A stretch of DNA of 64,000 bases. Origin: Podospora pseudoanserina. Its lineage: Eukaryota > Ascomycota > Sordariomycetes > Sordariales > Podosporaceae. A program made the translations under genes and the position numbers. This document shows, one piece after another, positions 1 to 13,898 of this stretch (its first letter is position 1; each line of letters starts with the position of its first letter). Where the stretch lies: assembly GCF_035222485.1 (NCBI RefSeq), contig NC_085920.1:8604001-8668000 (forward strand). Direction: 5' to 3'. The notes beneath the pieces are model-generated. The model was not told the DNA's origin. It saw nothing but the letters and a program-made list of their open reading frames with translations, and searched no databases.

Positions 1-1991
1 TGGAAATCGACTATGCAGACTAAGGGTGTGAAATGCGGTCTAGCGCTCGCAGCTGTGGTGGGTGTGGGAGGGACAGAGGACGACATTATTACGGTATGAC
101 GCTGTTGCTAAAAGCTGTTGACGCTTTGCCCGAAAGCTATTAAATCGGTGTTGCCATGAATTGATGCTTGACAGCTGCGCTCGAGGTCAGGAGAGAAAGA
201 GACAAAAAGACGGTATGGGATGACCCGAGAAGTGTGAATGGCGGGGCAATTGGCTGGTGCAGCTTGGGCAAGGCTTCGAGCTTTCCACCCCTTGTCCAGT
301 TATGCTGATTTCTGAAAATGCAATATCACCAAGGCTGTGCTGGTAGTAAATACAGTGTTGCGTGCGTATCAAATACTCGTGCTCGCCCGGGCCGTCGTCG
401 TCGTCGTGTATCGGTGGACTATTTTCGCCCGGTTTGTTAGCTGTAAGGAAAGTGACGTGCTGTTCTGCGGTTGAGGTTGAAGAGCCGCTCCGCTGCCAGC
501 GCATCAAATCTCCCCGCGGCAGGCAGGGCGGTTATTGATTAGCGTGATCCTTTAGGCTTAGCGCTCTGGAAAATGGGGATCTGCAAATGCGAATCGACGT
601 GCCAAGACCTGCGAGTCGATGTCCATGTGGATGAATTGGGATGAAGGGAATCAGGTGAAGTAAAAATGGAATGTAGAGATCAGACCATAAGCTTTGACTT
701 TCTTGATGACCAGTAAGTTCATTCACAGTCCTTCAACCTGGCTCCCTCGCTATGGCTTGCCGTCTGTGAACCGTGCTGCCCTGGTTGACAAGGCGGTCAA
801 CATCACAGCAACCATTGAGACGCAGGCGCCGCCGGCTACCAAGTGACGTGGGCAATGGAAAAAAGTATCTGGCAGTGTAATGTAAGGGGGCTTCTTCTCG
901 GGTCTCGGGATCTGTCCTGGTCGGATCAGGCTGCCGGTACACCATGTGTAGGGTCAGTGGTGAAACACTGACTACTGTTCATGAAGACGTAGAGGCTGGA
1001 GACAGTCAATTGAAACTGGAAATCTCGAATAACCCATAAATGCAGCCGCTGGCCAGCAGTTACACCTGGCACGATATCAAGTCCCAATATTAGATACCAA
1101 ACATTGACCCGTATTGGATATGCAACGCTGATCCCGCAGTCCTTTACCAATCGTATAGGCCCCAGCAAAACATTCCCCAGCCAGCATGTGGATGTGGAAG
1201 CCGTCGATGCCGACGTGTCCTGCATTGCATGACAGGGAGCAAACAGATCGATCACAACATCTACAGTTCTTGGTCTGTGGTAGCCAGAGATCCAAGTCAC
1301 CGCTTGATCGGGCCCATATCTTGCGGAGGACCGGCCGTTGAGGTTGGGAAGTTTCATAATTGAACAATATATACCTTAGTCATAGGCACAAGACACACAC
1401 ACACACATACACACACACACACGTAACTTGAATGGAACTATATCTTCATTTCCCCGTAGAATCAGGTTACCTGACTGACTGCCTGACTGATCAAGACTGC
1501 CTCTTTGCCCACGATCCCTGCTGTGGCATGGGTTACAGACTTGCGCTGTTGCAACAAAGTCAAAATCATGGTCATCATCGTTAAAATCTGCTAAGTTCGG
1601 CTCCTCTCATGTGAACCCCACAACCCCCATCCATCTAGACACGCGCCTTATACCATATCCAGCAAGAACAATGAGATAAAGATATGAACCATCCCTCCTT
1701 TCGTGTACTGGTCTCCGGGGTTCTTCCTGTTGAACCTTCTTTCGAAAGTGAATTCTCCAGCAGCCGCTATGCCATGCCCATTAAAACTCGCCCATTTTGT
1801 TGCTTTAGACATGCAGGTCACAACTCGAGACAGACTCCTCAGTGAAAACGCCGAGAAAAGAAAAGGGCATTGAAAATAACCCACGAGACATGGCTGTCGA
1901 GTTGGTAGCAACCATCACACAGGACCACCCATATCGGCACCTGGATGCTCCTTCTGTGTATTACCCACCCTGCCGGATCCCGATTCCGAGC
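1..1991. other. Intergenic, downstream of hog1
   Basis: No recognisable gene was found. The last few hundred bases before 1991 are presumably hog1 3' UTR. The longest ATG-initiated frame is 143 codons on the minus strand (1357-926). It has no recognisable domain and is rich in tryptophan and cysteine, so it is not called. A CA microsatellite lies at 1393-1422. Confidence 0.6.
1393..1422. repeat. (AC)n microsatellite
   Basis: An alternating AC tract of about 30 nt with a single T interruption, lying in the intergenic region downstream of hog1. Confidence 0.95.
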
Positions 1992-3456
<1,465 letters not shown>

Positions 3457-6400
3457 GGTGGGCGGGTTGTATTGCGTTGTCGAGTTTGTCGAGTCGAGTC
3501 GAGCGTGCGGTGGCGGCAACAATGCAGGAAATGTGGCGGGGAAAATAGATGCCGGAGGTGGACAATCGTGGGCGCTGTGCGAGATTCTAGACGACCGGCA
3601 AGCGAAGAATGTTCGGGAAGCGATCGGCGTCTACTTGGACGGGCAAAAGCGGTTGTGGACAAGAATGCGAGTGCGGTCGAAGTCGTCCAAGGAAGAGAGA
3701 ACAGCGGGGTTGCTCGCTAGGTAGGTGAGGCGGGGGGCGAGCAGAACACTGTGCTGTTGACGGTTTCGTCGGGTGCGGGGATTGGGTATCTTGAATGCAG
3801 AGGACAAATTTAGCTGCGCCCGGAGGGATTTCAGGGAATTGCGCTGGAAAGAGGGCCAGGAAAAATAGGCGGGTCTTTGGTGGTAGGTTTCAGTGGGCGG
3901 GTTCAGTGCGCGTACCTGCAGTCTCTAGCAAAAATGATGAAACTTCCAACAGAAAAGAGAGCTGACGGAGCTCTTGATCAAGACAGGCCGGGTCGCTTCT
4001 GCTGTTACGCGGCAACTGGTAGTCTTGTATTCGCGTGGTCTGGGGGTGGCACGCTGCGATCGTTTTGGTTCAGGATGGGGGCAATAAACCGGAAATTCTG
4101 TCGATGGAGCGAATGAAATGCGCTGCTCAAAAAACCACTATTACTGACGAATGTCCTGCTTGGCAACCTGATGCTTGACAGTTTCCGACTGTTCGTACGG
4201 ATTTGGGGTCTCGAGCCCTGAATAGCGAAATGTCTTTTTGCACGAAGGGGAGGAGGCAAATAATCGCCCTGACAGACGACGACGACACAGTCAAATCAAA
4301 ATGTTGGGATCGATCGTGGAGGCGGAAGTTCGTGTGCAAAGGAGAGAGGAGAGAGAGAGAGAGAATAGGTCCAGGATGGTCGATAGTTATTATTCTGGTG
4401 TCAGGGGGAGGGGGAGGGGTAGATGGTCATGTATTCAGGACAAGACAGGCTGGCACCCTTGGTGTGGTTGCAAGGTGGGATGGCAGCGGAGGGACGTGGA
4501 TGGATGGGGCCGGGATGTGACACGCGGGGCCTTGCGACGGGAAGAACAGGATATGGATCTGAATCTTCTCAAATTCCATGCTTTGGCACGCCCACTTTCC
4601 CGTCTAACCCATCCAGATTGGAGCGCCAGCTATTCATCACATCACTTCCAGAGGTCCCAGGGTAATAGGGCCACTAGGGCGCATTGGCTGCTAAGCAGTG
4701 TATGTTTTGCAGTGTAATCAACTATCTACCTTACCCATCTCTTCAGCGTTCGACCTGACTGGGATTTGCATGGAAGGTGTCTATCTGTTCCACAGGCGCC
4801 GCAATGAACCTGGCAGCGTGATCCTTACCTGCCCTACAAAGAGCTGAGCTCCATCAGCCCCTCACTTGTAGTAACTGCTCCTTGGGCGCAAATGCCTTTG
4901 CAATACCCATCTTCGACCTGCTCTGCACGAAAAGTGAGGATTTGTAGGGTGTGCTGTACCAACACTGCCGATTGGTATGCCCATGGGCCTCAACGGTTTC
5001 GCCAATCCGGCAGCGCCATCCCAAAGTGATCGAGGCATCGAAAACAACAGTTGGGTGAACAGACAGCAGCGAGGAGGGGAAGCCAAGACTATGACGTAGG
5101 TGCGTGGTGGGGTTGTTGCAGCCCTTGTCGCAGAGGCTGTGGGGTCATGTCTGTTCAGCCAATCCTGCGATTTCCACAGTCCCCGGTTCTCGTCCCGGCA
5201 TCGAACAATTTGGCGTGCGATCGATGCTCGTCGAAGCAGACATCTGGCGGTCTGAGCAGTCCGTCTTCTCATGTTTCTTGAAACCCATCACGGGGTCCGT
5301 TTTCACAATCGCCGCTGCAAACTGCCCGAACCACACACATCCCCTAAACCCAACTGTGTCGGACATTTCGCTCCGGAGAAGGCCAGCTTGTACCAAGTTC
5401 CATCGTGCGTGTTCTCTGTAACAAACCCAATTGCATCCCATGCCTATGTCCAGTGACATATGCTGGAGAAGACCCTGTCATTTCAGGCACAGGGAACACA
5501 GCCAAACACTTGGTATCAACCACACTACTACTACACCATGCAAATGCATCGTCATTTTCTCTCTCTCTCCCAGCCATACCTCCGCATCGTCATTTCTAGG
5601 GATTCTCAGGGTCCTGACGATTGCCCGTGCGCCATTCCCATACACCATCGAAATACGGAGTACATTGGTACATTCTTACCCATACCGTGATGTGATGTGC
5701 ATTTTTCACCCCCTGTGAAGCTCCCCGGCCCTCGACAATCTAGACCCCAAGTTGTCCAAGAATGCCTCATGATCATCAGGGGAACCACAAAGCAGAAGCA
5801 TGGCAATATCTCCCGAGAGGCTTTAGCAGGCGCCAGAGAGACTGATCAGCTCATCTTTTCAAAATAAGCTTCTCCCTCGTACCATTCCCACGGGACGTAT
5901 ATCCGCACGCACCCGAGCCACCTTCCACTTGCTGTTCTGCCCGAGGCTTCTTTGTGATAGAGATGTCCCTCGCTATCATCTTTGGGCTGTTGGTGTATGT
6001 ACTTGGGTAGCCTAACCATGCGCAGTCTTCTGAAACGTCATGATAGCTAGCGGCCTACTGCCAGGACAGTCCGTCTCCCAACAACTTTAACAACCCCCGG
6101 CATCAAATGACCCTGCATGTTGGATAACAATGGGATGTCCAACGGCTTGGGGCTGGGCGGGGAAAAACGCAATTCGCAGCCGCAAGCGGGGGCAGGGGCA
6201 AGCTCGAGACTACGCTATCTCATGCACAATGACGTCAAAATCTCTATTGCCCAGCCCGGACCCTGGTCGCTTGGCGGGTACGGACAGGGTGACACGTAGA
6301 ACCCTGGAAAAGAAAAGAAGGGGACCCTTCAGCCGTCATGACATTTGGTTAACCCACGAAGATACAGCGAGGACACACCTAACGCGAGCTGAGTTCCTAG

Positions 6401-7042
6401 TTTTAATTTTGGATGCGATGCCGAGTCTGCAGGTCAAAGTCAGCTCGCCTCTTTTCAGTAGGTTGACATGGGTTTGGGGCGTATTCATCATAATAATGGT
6501 TGCAAAAATATATGAGTGATAATTCTCGTCATCATTATGTTAAGAGTTCCATTCAGCTGCCCACGGATAAATCGCATCAGCTGGAGTTGGCTGACTCGGT
6601 ATGTAACGCAATTGGCATGGTTGGGCACTTGCAGTTGTTGTGGATTCCCAATTATTTTCATACTGTACACAAACAACCTCCATGCCCACTTGGGTCATCA
6701 CGTTGGGCTGGCATTCAGCAGCTACATTGTGGGACTTAACAGCAGCCCAAATGGCCATGAGTCCTAGAACAGAAGACCGCAATCAGATGAAAGAACGGCA
6801 AACTCATGGGGCAGAAAATATGATTCAAAGGTCTGTCATCTCATCATTCCAGGCCATAACCCATACCACCGACGTACTAGGATTGCTGCCATCAAGATCT
6901 TGACGACCCAACCGCTCTTGTTCGTGCCCGCATTCTACTTGCTACCACGCCCAATGAATGGCAGCTTCTGATAGAGGTGTTTCTCACCATGCTGTTTCGT
7001 TTTTTGGCCTGCCTCTGCCTTTTTGAGTCCGGGGAGGACGAC
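3457..7042. other. 3.6-kb intergenic region between hog1 start and glycogen phosphorylase end
   Basis: The right part holds the 3' UTR of the phosphorylase gene and the left part the promoter and leader of hog1. It contains a GA-repeat (4341-4364), a G-rich run (4404-4419) and several short unconserved reading frames on both strands, for example 71 codons at 6758-6543 on the minus strand. I recognise no domain and see no spliced gene. Such long upstream regions are common before fungal signalling genes. A noncoding transcript cannot be excluded. Confidence 0.55.
4341..4364. repeat. GA-rich simple repeat
   Basis: A GA dinucleotide tract (ggagagaggagagagagaga and onward) about 0.9 kb upstream of the hog1 start. 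A run of three G-tracts (5, 5 and 4 Gs separated by single As) follows at 4404-4419. Confidence 0.9.
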
Positions 7043-10041
7043 CTACGCTCCTTCCTCCTTCTCCACACGGAGAGGCTCGATGTTCCAGATGCCCTCGGCA
7101 TACTCATTGATACAGCGATCCGAGCTGAAGAAGCCCATTCTCGCTACCGATGTGATGCACTTGGTAATCCACTCCTCCTGATTCCGGTACGCATCGTCCA
7201 CCAACGCTTGCGTTTCAATGTATGAGTGGAAGTCGTCAGAAACAAGATAATAGTCGCCGTGGTCCCGGACAGCCGAGATCAGAGCGGCAAAATCTTGTGT
7301 GCTGCCGAAGGTGCCCTTCTCGATTTCCTGGAATACCCGGTTGAGATCGGTGTCGATCTCATGCGTGCCGTACGTGTGTGCGTGGCGGAGATCCTCAACA
7401 TCTTCAGCAAGGTTGCCGAACAAAAAGATGTTGTTCTCCCCGATCTCGCGCGTGATCTCGATGTTGGCACCGTCGCAGGTACCGATGATGAGGCCACCGT
7501 TGAGTACAAACTTCATGTTACTTGTGCCAGAGGCCCTATAGAGATTGGTGGTTAATTTCCGTGCTGCGGCAATCAGGAAAGGCATCACTTACTCAGTACC
7601 GGCAGTCGAGATGTGCTCGCTGATGTCCGAGGCAGGAATGATGATCTCGGCCTTGCTCACGTTGTAGTCCTCGAGGAAAACCACCTTGAGCAGGTCACCA
7701 ATGTCCTCATCGTTGTTGACCACCTTACCCACACTGTTAATCAAGTGGATAATCTGCTTGGCCATCCAGTATCCCGGAGCAGCCTTGCCGCCAAAAATGG
7801 ACACTCTTGGCTGCTGCTTCTTACGCTCCTCGGGTGACATAGCCTTGAGTGTGAGGTAACGATGGATAACACCAAAGATGTTGAGCTGCTGGCGCTTGTA
7901 CTCATGAATACGCTTGACTTGCACATCAAATAGGGCGGTTGGGTCGACGGTGACGCCCGCGCTCGCCTTGATATGCTTGGCAAGACGCTCCTTGTTGGCA
8001 AGCTTGATGTCGGCCCATTCCTTGCGGAAAGCCTTATCCTTGACGTACAGCTCGATCTTGTTGAGCTCATTGAGGTCCGTCAAAAAGTCCTTGCCACCAG
8101 TCTTGCTCGAAATCAATTCGGACAGACGGGGATTGGCCTGATGAAGCCATCTGCGAGGCGTGATACCGTTTGTGACGTTGGTGAACTTGTCGGGGCCGAA
8201 GATGGTCACGAAGTCCTTGAAGATGGTGGTCTTGATGAGATCCGAGTGTAGCTCAGCAACACCATTGACCTTGTGAGAACCCACAATAGCGAGATGGGCC
8301 ATGCGAACCATCTTGGGCTGCGACTCCTCAATGATGGAAACGCGCCCCAAAAGATCGCGCTCCTCGGGGAATCGGCGCTCGACACTCTGGAGGAAGTAGA
8401 GGTTGATGTCGTAGATGATCTGCAGGTGACGGGGAAGAAGATGCTGAATCAGGGGAACAGACCACTTCTCGAGGGCTTCAGGGAGCACGGTGTGATTGGT
8501 GTAGCCGAAAGTGTTAGTGACGATGTTCCAAGCCTCATCCCACTCGAGACCCTCCAGATCCAGCAGAATGCGCTGGAGCTCGACAACCGCGAGGGTTGGG
8601 TGGGTGTCATTGAGCTGGATGGCAACCTGCTCGGGGAACTCTTTCCAGGGGCGCTTGGACTTCTTGAAACGACGGACAATGTCGTACAGCGAGGCGGCAA
8701 CCCAGAAGTATTGCTGCTTCAGACGCAGCTCCTTTCCGCGCTCAAGGTTGTCGTTGGGGTAAAGCACCGCCGAGATTGTCTCGGCGCGTTGCTGATCGGC
8801 CACAGAGCTTTCGTAGTCACCGTTGTTGAACTTCTGGAAGTCAAACTCGCCACTGGCTGCTGTGCTAGACCACAACCTCAAGTTGTTCGTAGAAGGGGTC
8901 GCGTAACCAGGGATGGGCACATCGTAGGCGACTGCCTTGACGATCTCACCGCCCTCCCAGTGGGCAACGGTCCTCCCGTTCTCATCAGTCGACTTGCGAA
9001 CGTGGCCAAAGAACTGGATATCAACAGTAACATCGTGTCTAGGGAACTCCCAAGGATTGAAGTCCAACCAATAATCAGGAACTTCCACCTGGTACCCATC
9101 AATGATCTCCTGTTTGAAGATACCATAGCGATATCGCAAGCCGTAACCCCAAGCTGGGTAGTTGAGACTGGCAAGACTGTCCAGGAAGCAAGCGGCAAGG
9201 CGGCCCAAACCACCATTGCCGAGAGCAGCGTCGTGTTCTTGTTCAATCACATCCTCGATGCGGAAACCAAGGTCGGCGAGGCCAGCTAAACAGTTGCTGA
9301 TCAGCATCGTGCTCAAATGCCACACCCCTTCAGAGCCCACTCACCCTTGGCCGTATCCTTTTGTCCGATATTGAGCATAGCGTTGTCGAGAGCCCTTCCC
9401 ATCAGGAACTCCAAGCTCAGGTAGTAAAGTCTCTTGCTGTCAACGAACGTCTGGCGCTGCTGGGTGCGGTTCCACTCAAGGATAAGGCGATCGCGGAAGG
9501 CGAGACTGCATGCCGAATAAGCTGCAGATTCGTCGCAGTTGAACATGCTACGAGCGAGCGTGGTCTCGACATGACGGACGACCTCGGACTCGAAGCCATC
9601 TTTGTCCTTGAAACCGCTGACCTGATGCTTCAGCCAGGCCTCACGTTGCGGCTCAGGGATGGAAGCTAGATGCCAAGGAGACGTTGTTAGCGCATGCACC
9701 TGCAGGTTCTTGGCACCCCGCCTGTCTCACACAAGCCCTTGGGAATCCGTGAGGGGCAATCAAACAGGTGGGGGAGCTGCTTGCGCTCATCGCCCGACCA
9801 TGAGAGCTGTCACCAAAGCTCCCGAGACATGAGCAGCCCCTTCCCTCTCCATGAGACAATTGGCTGGAAATAGACTCAACATACCTTCCACACTCTTGAT
9901 CTCTCCGGCACCGAAGCCGGTAAAGGTGCGTTTGTGCTTGGGCCGAGAGATGCCCGCTGGGCCGACAGAGCCCTGGATGTCCACAATCGGGGCTCCCATG
10001 GAGGGGCGACGCTGTCTGGTGGGGAGGGATTCGGACGCCAT
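7043..10041 (-). CDS. gph1: Glycogen phosphorylase
   Basis: Cytosolic GT35-family enzyme that releases glucose-1-phosphate from glycogen using pyridoxal phosphate; equivalent to yeast Gph1 and Neurospora GPN. Four exons: 10041-9885, 9665-9345, 9285-7593 and 7535-7043. They join to 887 residues, normal for fungi. Family landmarks are LEFLMGRAL in exon 2, the active-site stretch EHDAALGNGGLGRLAAC at the start of exon 3, KRIHEYKRQQLN, and the PLP-lysine motif EASGTSNMKF. Exon 4 begins inside this last motif, so the lysine lies in the last exon. The N-terminal 50 residues carry serines (RQRRPSMGAP resembles a PKA site, RRxS), the position where yeast phosphorylase is controlled by phosphorylation; this is an inference. 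The first intron (about 220 nt) is long for this locus. The start is the first ATG, MASESLPTRQ. The C-terminus ends EKEEGA. Confidence 0.97.
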
Positions 10042-12531
10042 GGTGAGAAGGGGCTTCCAAGTTGCCGGACTGGAAGAAAATGTCAGACACCTTCAAGTTT
10101 GTTCCCTTCAGAGGAGGGGTTCGAAGTTTAAAAGAGAGGAAAAGGAGACTACAGGCGGCAAAAGAGCCAAGGCAGGTCAGGCACGCTTACGTAGTAGAGG
10201 GCCAGTCGATAAGATCAGCTCAGGCTTGAATTGGGCGTGGTGGGGTAGCTGGCTGCTCTGGCGTGTCTGGGTGTCACTGTCTAGCAGCGAAGCTATTGGC
10301 GGTCTAGGCAATGGGGCGGGTAGATGAGGTGGTGATGGTTGTGTATAACGATGAGAGAGGAGCGGCGGGGAGTGCAGGACAAGAACCCCACACAAGAATA
10401 GTTGTAAGACGGAGAAGAGATGGAAGAGAAGAGAATGAGACGACGAGGAGCTGGTGGGAAGAGCCTTCCATATAACTTTTACGCCCGGTCGGTCACCAAC
10501 CGTGTGAGCCAAACTTAGCAGCAAAAGCTCCAGGAATCCTGCTCCTGCCTTCCTGCACAGCGCCGTTCGCACTCCCGGATCCATGTTGTCCTGTTGTGGA
10601 TGGCACCCGACTGAGGAGAGAGGTCCTTGTGGACAGAACTGCATCCCCTGCCCATGCACCACCCACCACCTCCACCACCACTGACCACCTCCTCCTTCCT
10701 GCAGCTTTTCAATATGGGGAGCTTTCTGGCCCTTTCTTCAAGGTGCTTGTCTGCGACTTGATTGGCTTTCCTGGTGCATTGGTCCTCCGCATCTCCTGCA
10801 ACTCGGCCAAGTCACGACCTTGGGCTGTGCCTGTCTCCCTTTCAGTCGACATTCTGCATGGCCGTTGACACGAGTTGCGATGTCATTGTGCTGCTCCGAC
10901 CAGGCCGAGACGTTGTTCGGATGCGTAACGCGGGGTAGGTGATCTGGAAGAGCCGAGAGCCATATCTCTTTCCACCTGGCGGATTGTCGTAAACTCGCAA
11001 GTGGAAATGCCACTGGTTTGTTGCGGCGTGGAGCTGGGACACAGCTGCTGTGATAATTGATTGGGCTTGGGGAATCCCCCACATTAAGCCTGAAACTCTG
11101 CATCATCATTCTTATATCTAAGGGCGGTAGCATTGGGTTATCCTGGCATTCCCACGGCTTGACAAAGCAGATCGAGATCGTAAGGCCATCATCATGTTAG
11201 GCATTTGCTTCATCAACCAACCGAACCGGCGCCAAGCATCACCAACACACCGAGCCTGCAGTCTTCAGCCCAACTCTACTCCACTCCGAGCCCACCCAGA
11301 CTGCCCTGCTTGACGTGTTGCATCATTAATGTCTTATTAGTCGAGATGACAGACTTGAATACAACGTCGTTCAAGGCTAACATCCCAAGTCATGAGGAGA
11401 TCTCATAATTGGGTTGATAAGGTGGCTATCAGGTAGACACCCTCTGCCGAACATGAACACCACTCTCACTGATCTAGAAGTATGCTCGTAATATGGCAGA
11501 AACAATGCCAGCCAATTTGACTGGGACTCTTTGACCTATTTCTTCCAGAGCTGTCAGAAGACTTGTGATAAAAAGCACGAAAGGAACATTTTCATACAAA
11601 GAAAGGGTGGGCAAAACGTGTTTCAACCACACGGCACGGGACGGGCTCGGGAGACCCAAACACCAGGCAAGGTGCCCATGTCTTTGAGTACATCAAAACA
11701 AACATTGCAGCTCGGGAACATCAACAAGGGGCTTGCCATGCCTTTGACCTTGGACTGTTAGAGCGAAACAATATCCCGCAGAGCCATTCCCAATACGACC
11801 CAAAAGCACCGGACACTCTGACCAAAAATATGTGGTTTGGCGCCCTCTGAAAGTATCGTATACATGAAATTTTGATTCTTCACCCCAGCTCGTTGCAGAC
11901 AGCTCGAAAAGGGACTTCGGGATCTAAGATCATCTATTTAGTTGGTATGGATAGATAGGAGGACAAGACTAGTAAGGTGTAGTTGGAAAGGGCACGGGTC
12001 GTCTCAGACGCCCATCATCCCTCGCTTTTCACTGACAAGTCTTCGGAGACTTGTTTTCCCCTCCTGAAGCTCCATCCTTTTTTGCCTTTTCCGCCTGTCC
12101 ATCCCTCGCTCCTGCTCCGGAATCGTAAAATCAAAATAAAAGACAGAACGTTGCTCAAAAATAAAAGTCGTCGTTTCACCCATGGCCTTGTACGCCGTGT
12201 CATATGCAGAGGAAAGCCCAGGCTGAAACTATGTCGTGTGTTGTGAAGTGGGTTCGGTGTCCAGGATATCAGGTGAGAGGTTTTTGGTGGATTACAATAT
12301 TTCTGCAGCTAGATTCCCCGATAGAGGGATCTGTACATTATCAATCAATAAGGAGAGATTCGAGTGTCGCTATTTGCTGACTTTCCTCGGATCGAATCGT
12401 GCCTGTATTTCCTTGGTAGGATGGGAGGGTGATGCTTTCGGGATCAACAGCTGCCAGGCACAGCAGTCCTGAAATACGCCCGATCGTGCGGGGAGTACGC
12501 CTCCAACTCTGGAGGATGCATGAGGGGGCAT
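10042..12531. other. Intergenic between glycogen phosphorylase start and gna-3 end
   Basis: Upstream region of the phosphorylase gene and 3' flank of gna-3. An AGGGG element, the core of stress-response elements, occurs near 10113; one copy can be chance. Reading frames here are short and unrecognised. No RNA gene was seen. Confidence 0.5.
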
Positions 12532-13898
12532 CTATAGAATACCAGAATCCTTCAGCGCGTTGTTCAGGATCGTCTCCTTAACCGCAGCAAAAACCAGACG
12601 GATGTTGCTAGTATCTGTCGCTTGTGTCAAGCTGATCGATCGTTAGCATCATAACAAAAGCAAAACGACGGCGGGACAGAGAACAACTTACTGAGGGTAG
12701 AGATTTAGATGCGCCCTGTTCACTTGGTTGAATCTCCAGAGCAGATACTTGGCTGCCTTGTTGACGTCGTTGCCTCCCGAGTAATCGGGGAAATAGTTGC
12801 TGAGTGGAGATCGGCCCAGTTTCTGCTTGAAGATATCAACCTTGTTCAAGAACAAGATGATACTCGTGCGCATAAACCACCGTGAGTTGACTACCGAGTC
12901 GAAAAGTAGTAGTGACTCCATCATACGGTTCTAGAAATCCAATTAGCATCACAGAGACATAACTTGATGGGCCACGAATCGCGTACCTGACTGCTTTCTT
13001 CTAGCAAGACCTGATCGTACTCGCTCAAGGCCACACAAAAGATGATGGAAGTGACGTTCTCAAAACAGTGGATCCACTTCTTGCGTTCGCTGCGTTGACC
13101 ACCCACGTCAAACATGCTGTGAACTGTCAGTGTTGTTCCAGGCAAGACTGGCAGCATGAAAACTCACTGAATACTGAGTTGACCCATCTTGAATCTCGTC
13201 TCGTAGATACCTGTGGTCTTCGTTCTCGCCCGAAGCACATCCATCTCATTGGGGATGTACTCCTTGTGTGCGATTCTTGCAGCCTCGTCAAAAAAGCTGC
13301 CGGTGAAGTTAGATGCCAGTCCGTGCCCCTCGGTTCAAACACAAGAAACTCACTATTCCGCAGAGTCCATCAAGTAGAACTCTGTTTGCCTTTCCATGAG
13401 CTGCTCCTTGGCCGGGTCGTTCCATAATGACTGGATCGCCACGCTGACCTTTGCGTCAATGGTCTGTGGGTTGGTATCGAGGGAGTAATCAATCAAAAAG
13501 TCGAGATGTCGCTTGTTCTCGTCCAGTACTGGCTCGATGTCGAACTGGCGCATGGCGCTGGCGACCGATTTGGCGCATTCCAGCAGGTTTTTGAACACGG
13601 TGGGTCTATAATTCTTGAGCTCCTCATGCGAATAACCTTTCAGGTGGATGATTTTCATCTGCTTCACAATAGTTGACTTGCCGCTCTCACCAGAGCCTGC
13701 GTGTGTAACAAGTGGTTAGCAAATGGAAACTCGCGACTTGGCAGCTCGCGCGGCGAAGCAGACAATTGACGTACCAAGCAGTAGAATCTTGCATTCTCGG
13801 CGCAGCCGTTTTGAATCTTCCTCCAGATCTCTGTCAATCTTGTTGCTCCTCTTCCGCTGTTCCGACTCCTCCCCGCTCGTGCTCATGCACGACCCCAT
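12532..13898 (-). CDS. gna-3: G-protein alpha subunit, fungal group III (GNA-3/MOD-D type)
   Basis: Heterotrimeric G-protein alpha subunit at the plasma membrane. Fungal group III members act with GPR-type receptors and promote adenylyl cyclase/PKA signalling. Six exons: 13898-13775, 13696-13354, 13296-13168, 13116-12987, 12930-12692 and 12631-12532. They join to 354 residues, the standard G-alpha length. Visible elements are MGSCMS (Gly2 for myristoylation, Cys4 for palmitoylation), the P-loop GSGESGKST split by the first intron, the switch I region (RARTKTTGI), the switch II motif [16 protein letters not shown] for guanine recognition, TQATDTSN (the TCAT-like loop) and the C-terminal receptor tail NALKDSGIL. 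An in-frame ATG three codons upstream (13907) would add MVT and destroy the myristoylation signal, so 13898 is chosen. The group III assignment rests on the N-terminal [17 protein letters not shown] sequence, recalled from Neurospora GNA-3. Confidence 0.96.

Noticed and set aside
926-1357. 143-codon minus-strand frame downstream of hog1
   Set aside because: Real ATG but no recognisable domain, unusual composition (Trp/Cys-rich), and no splice-supported continuation.
6543-6758. 71-codon minus-strand small ORF downstream of glycogen phosphorylase
   Set aside because: ATG present, but no signal peptide, domain or conservation evidence; likely chance.
8273-9289. 338-residue frame antisense to glycogen phosphorylase
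   Set aside because: Mirror of a highly conserved exon; stop-free antisense frames are common in codon-biased genes.
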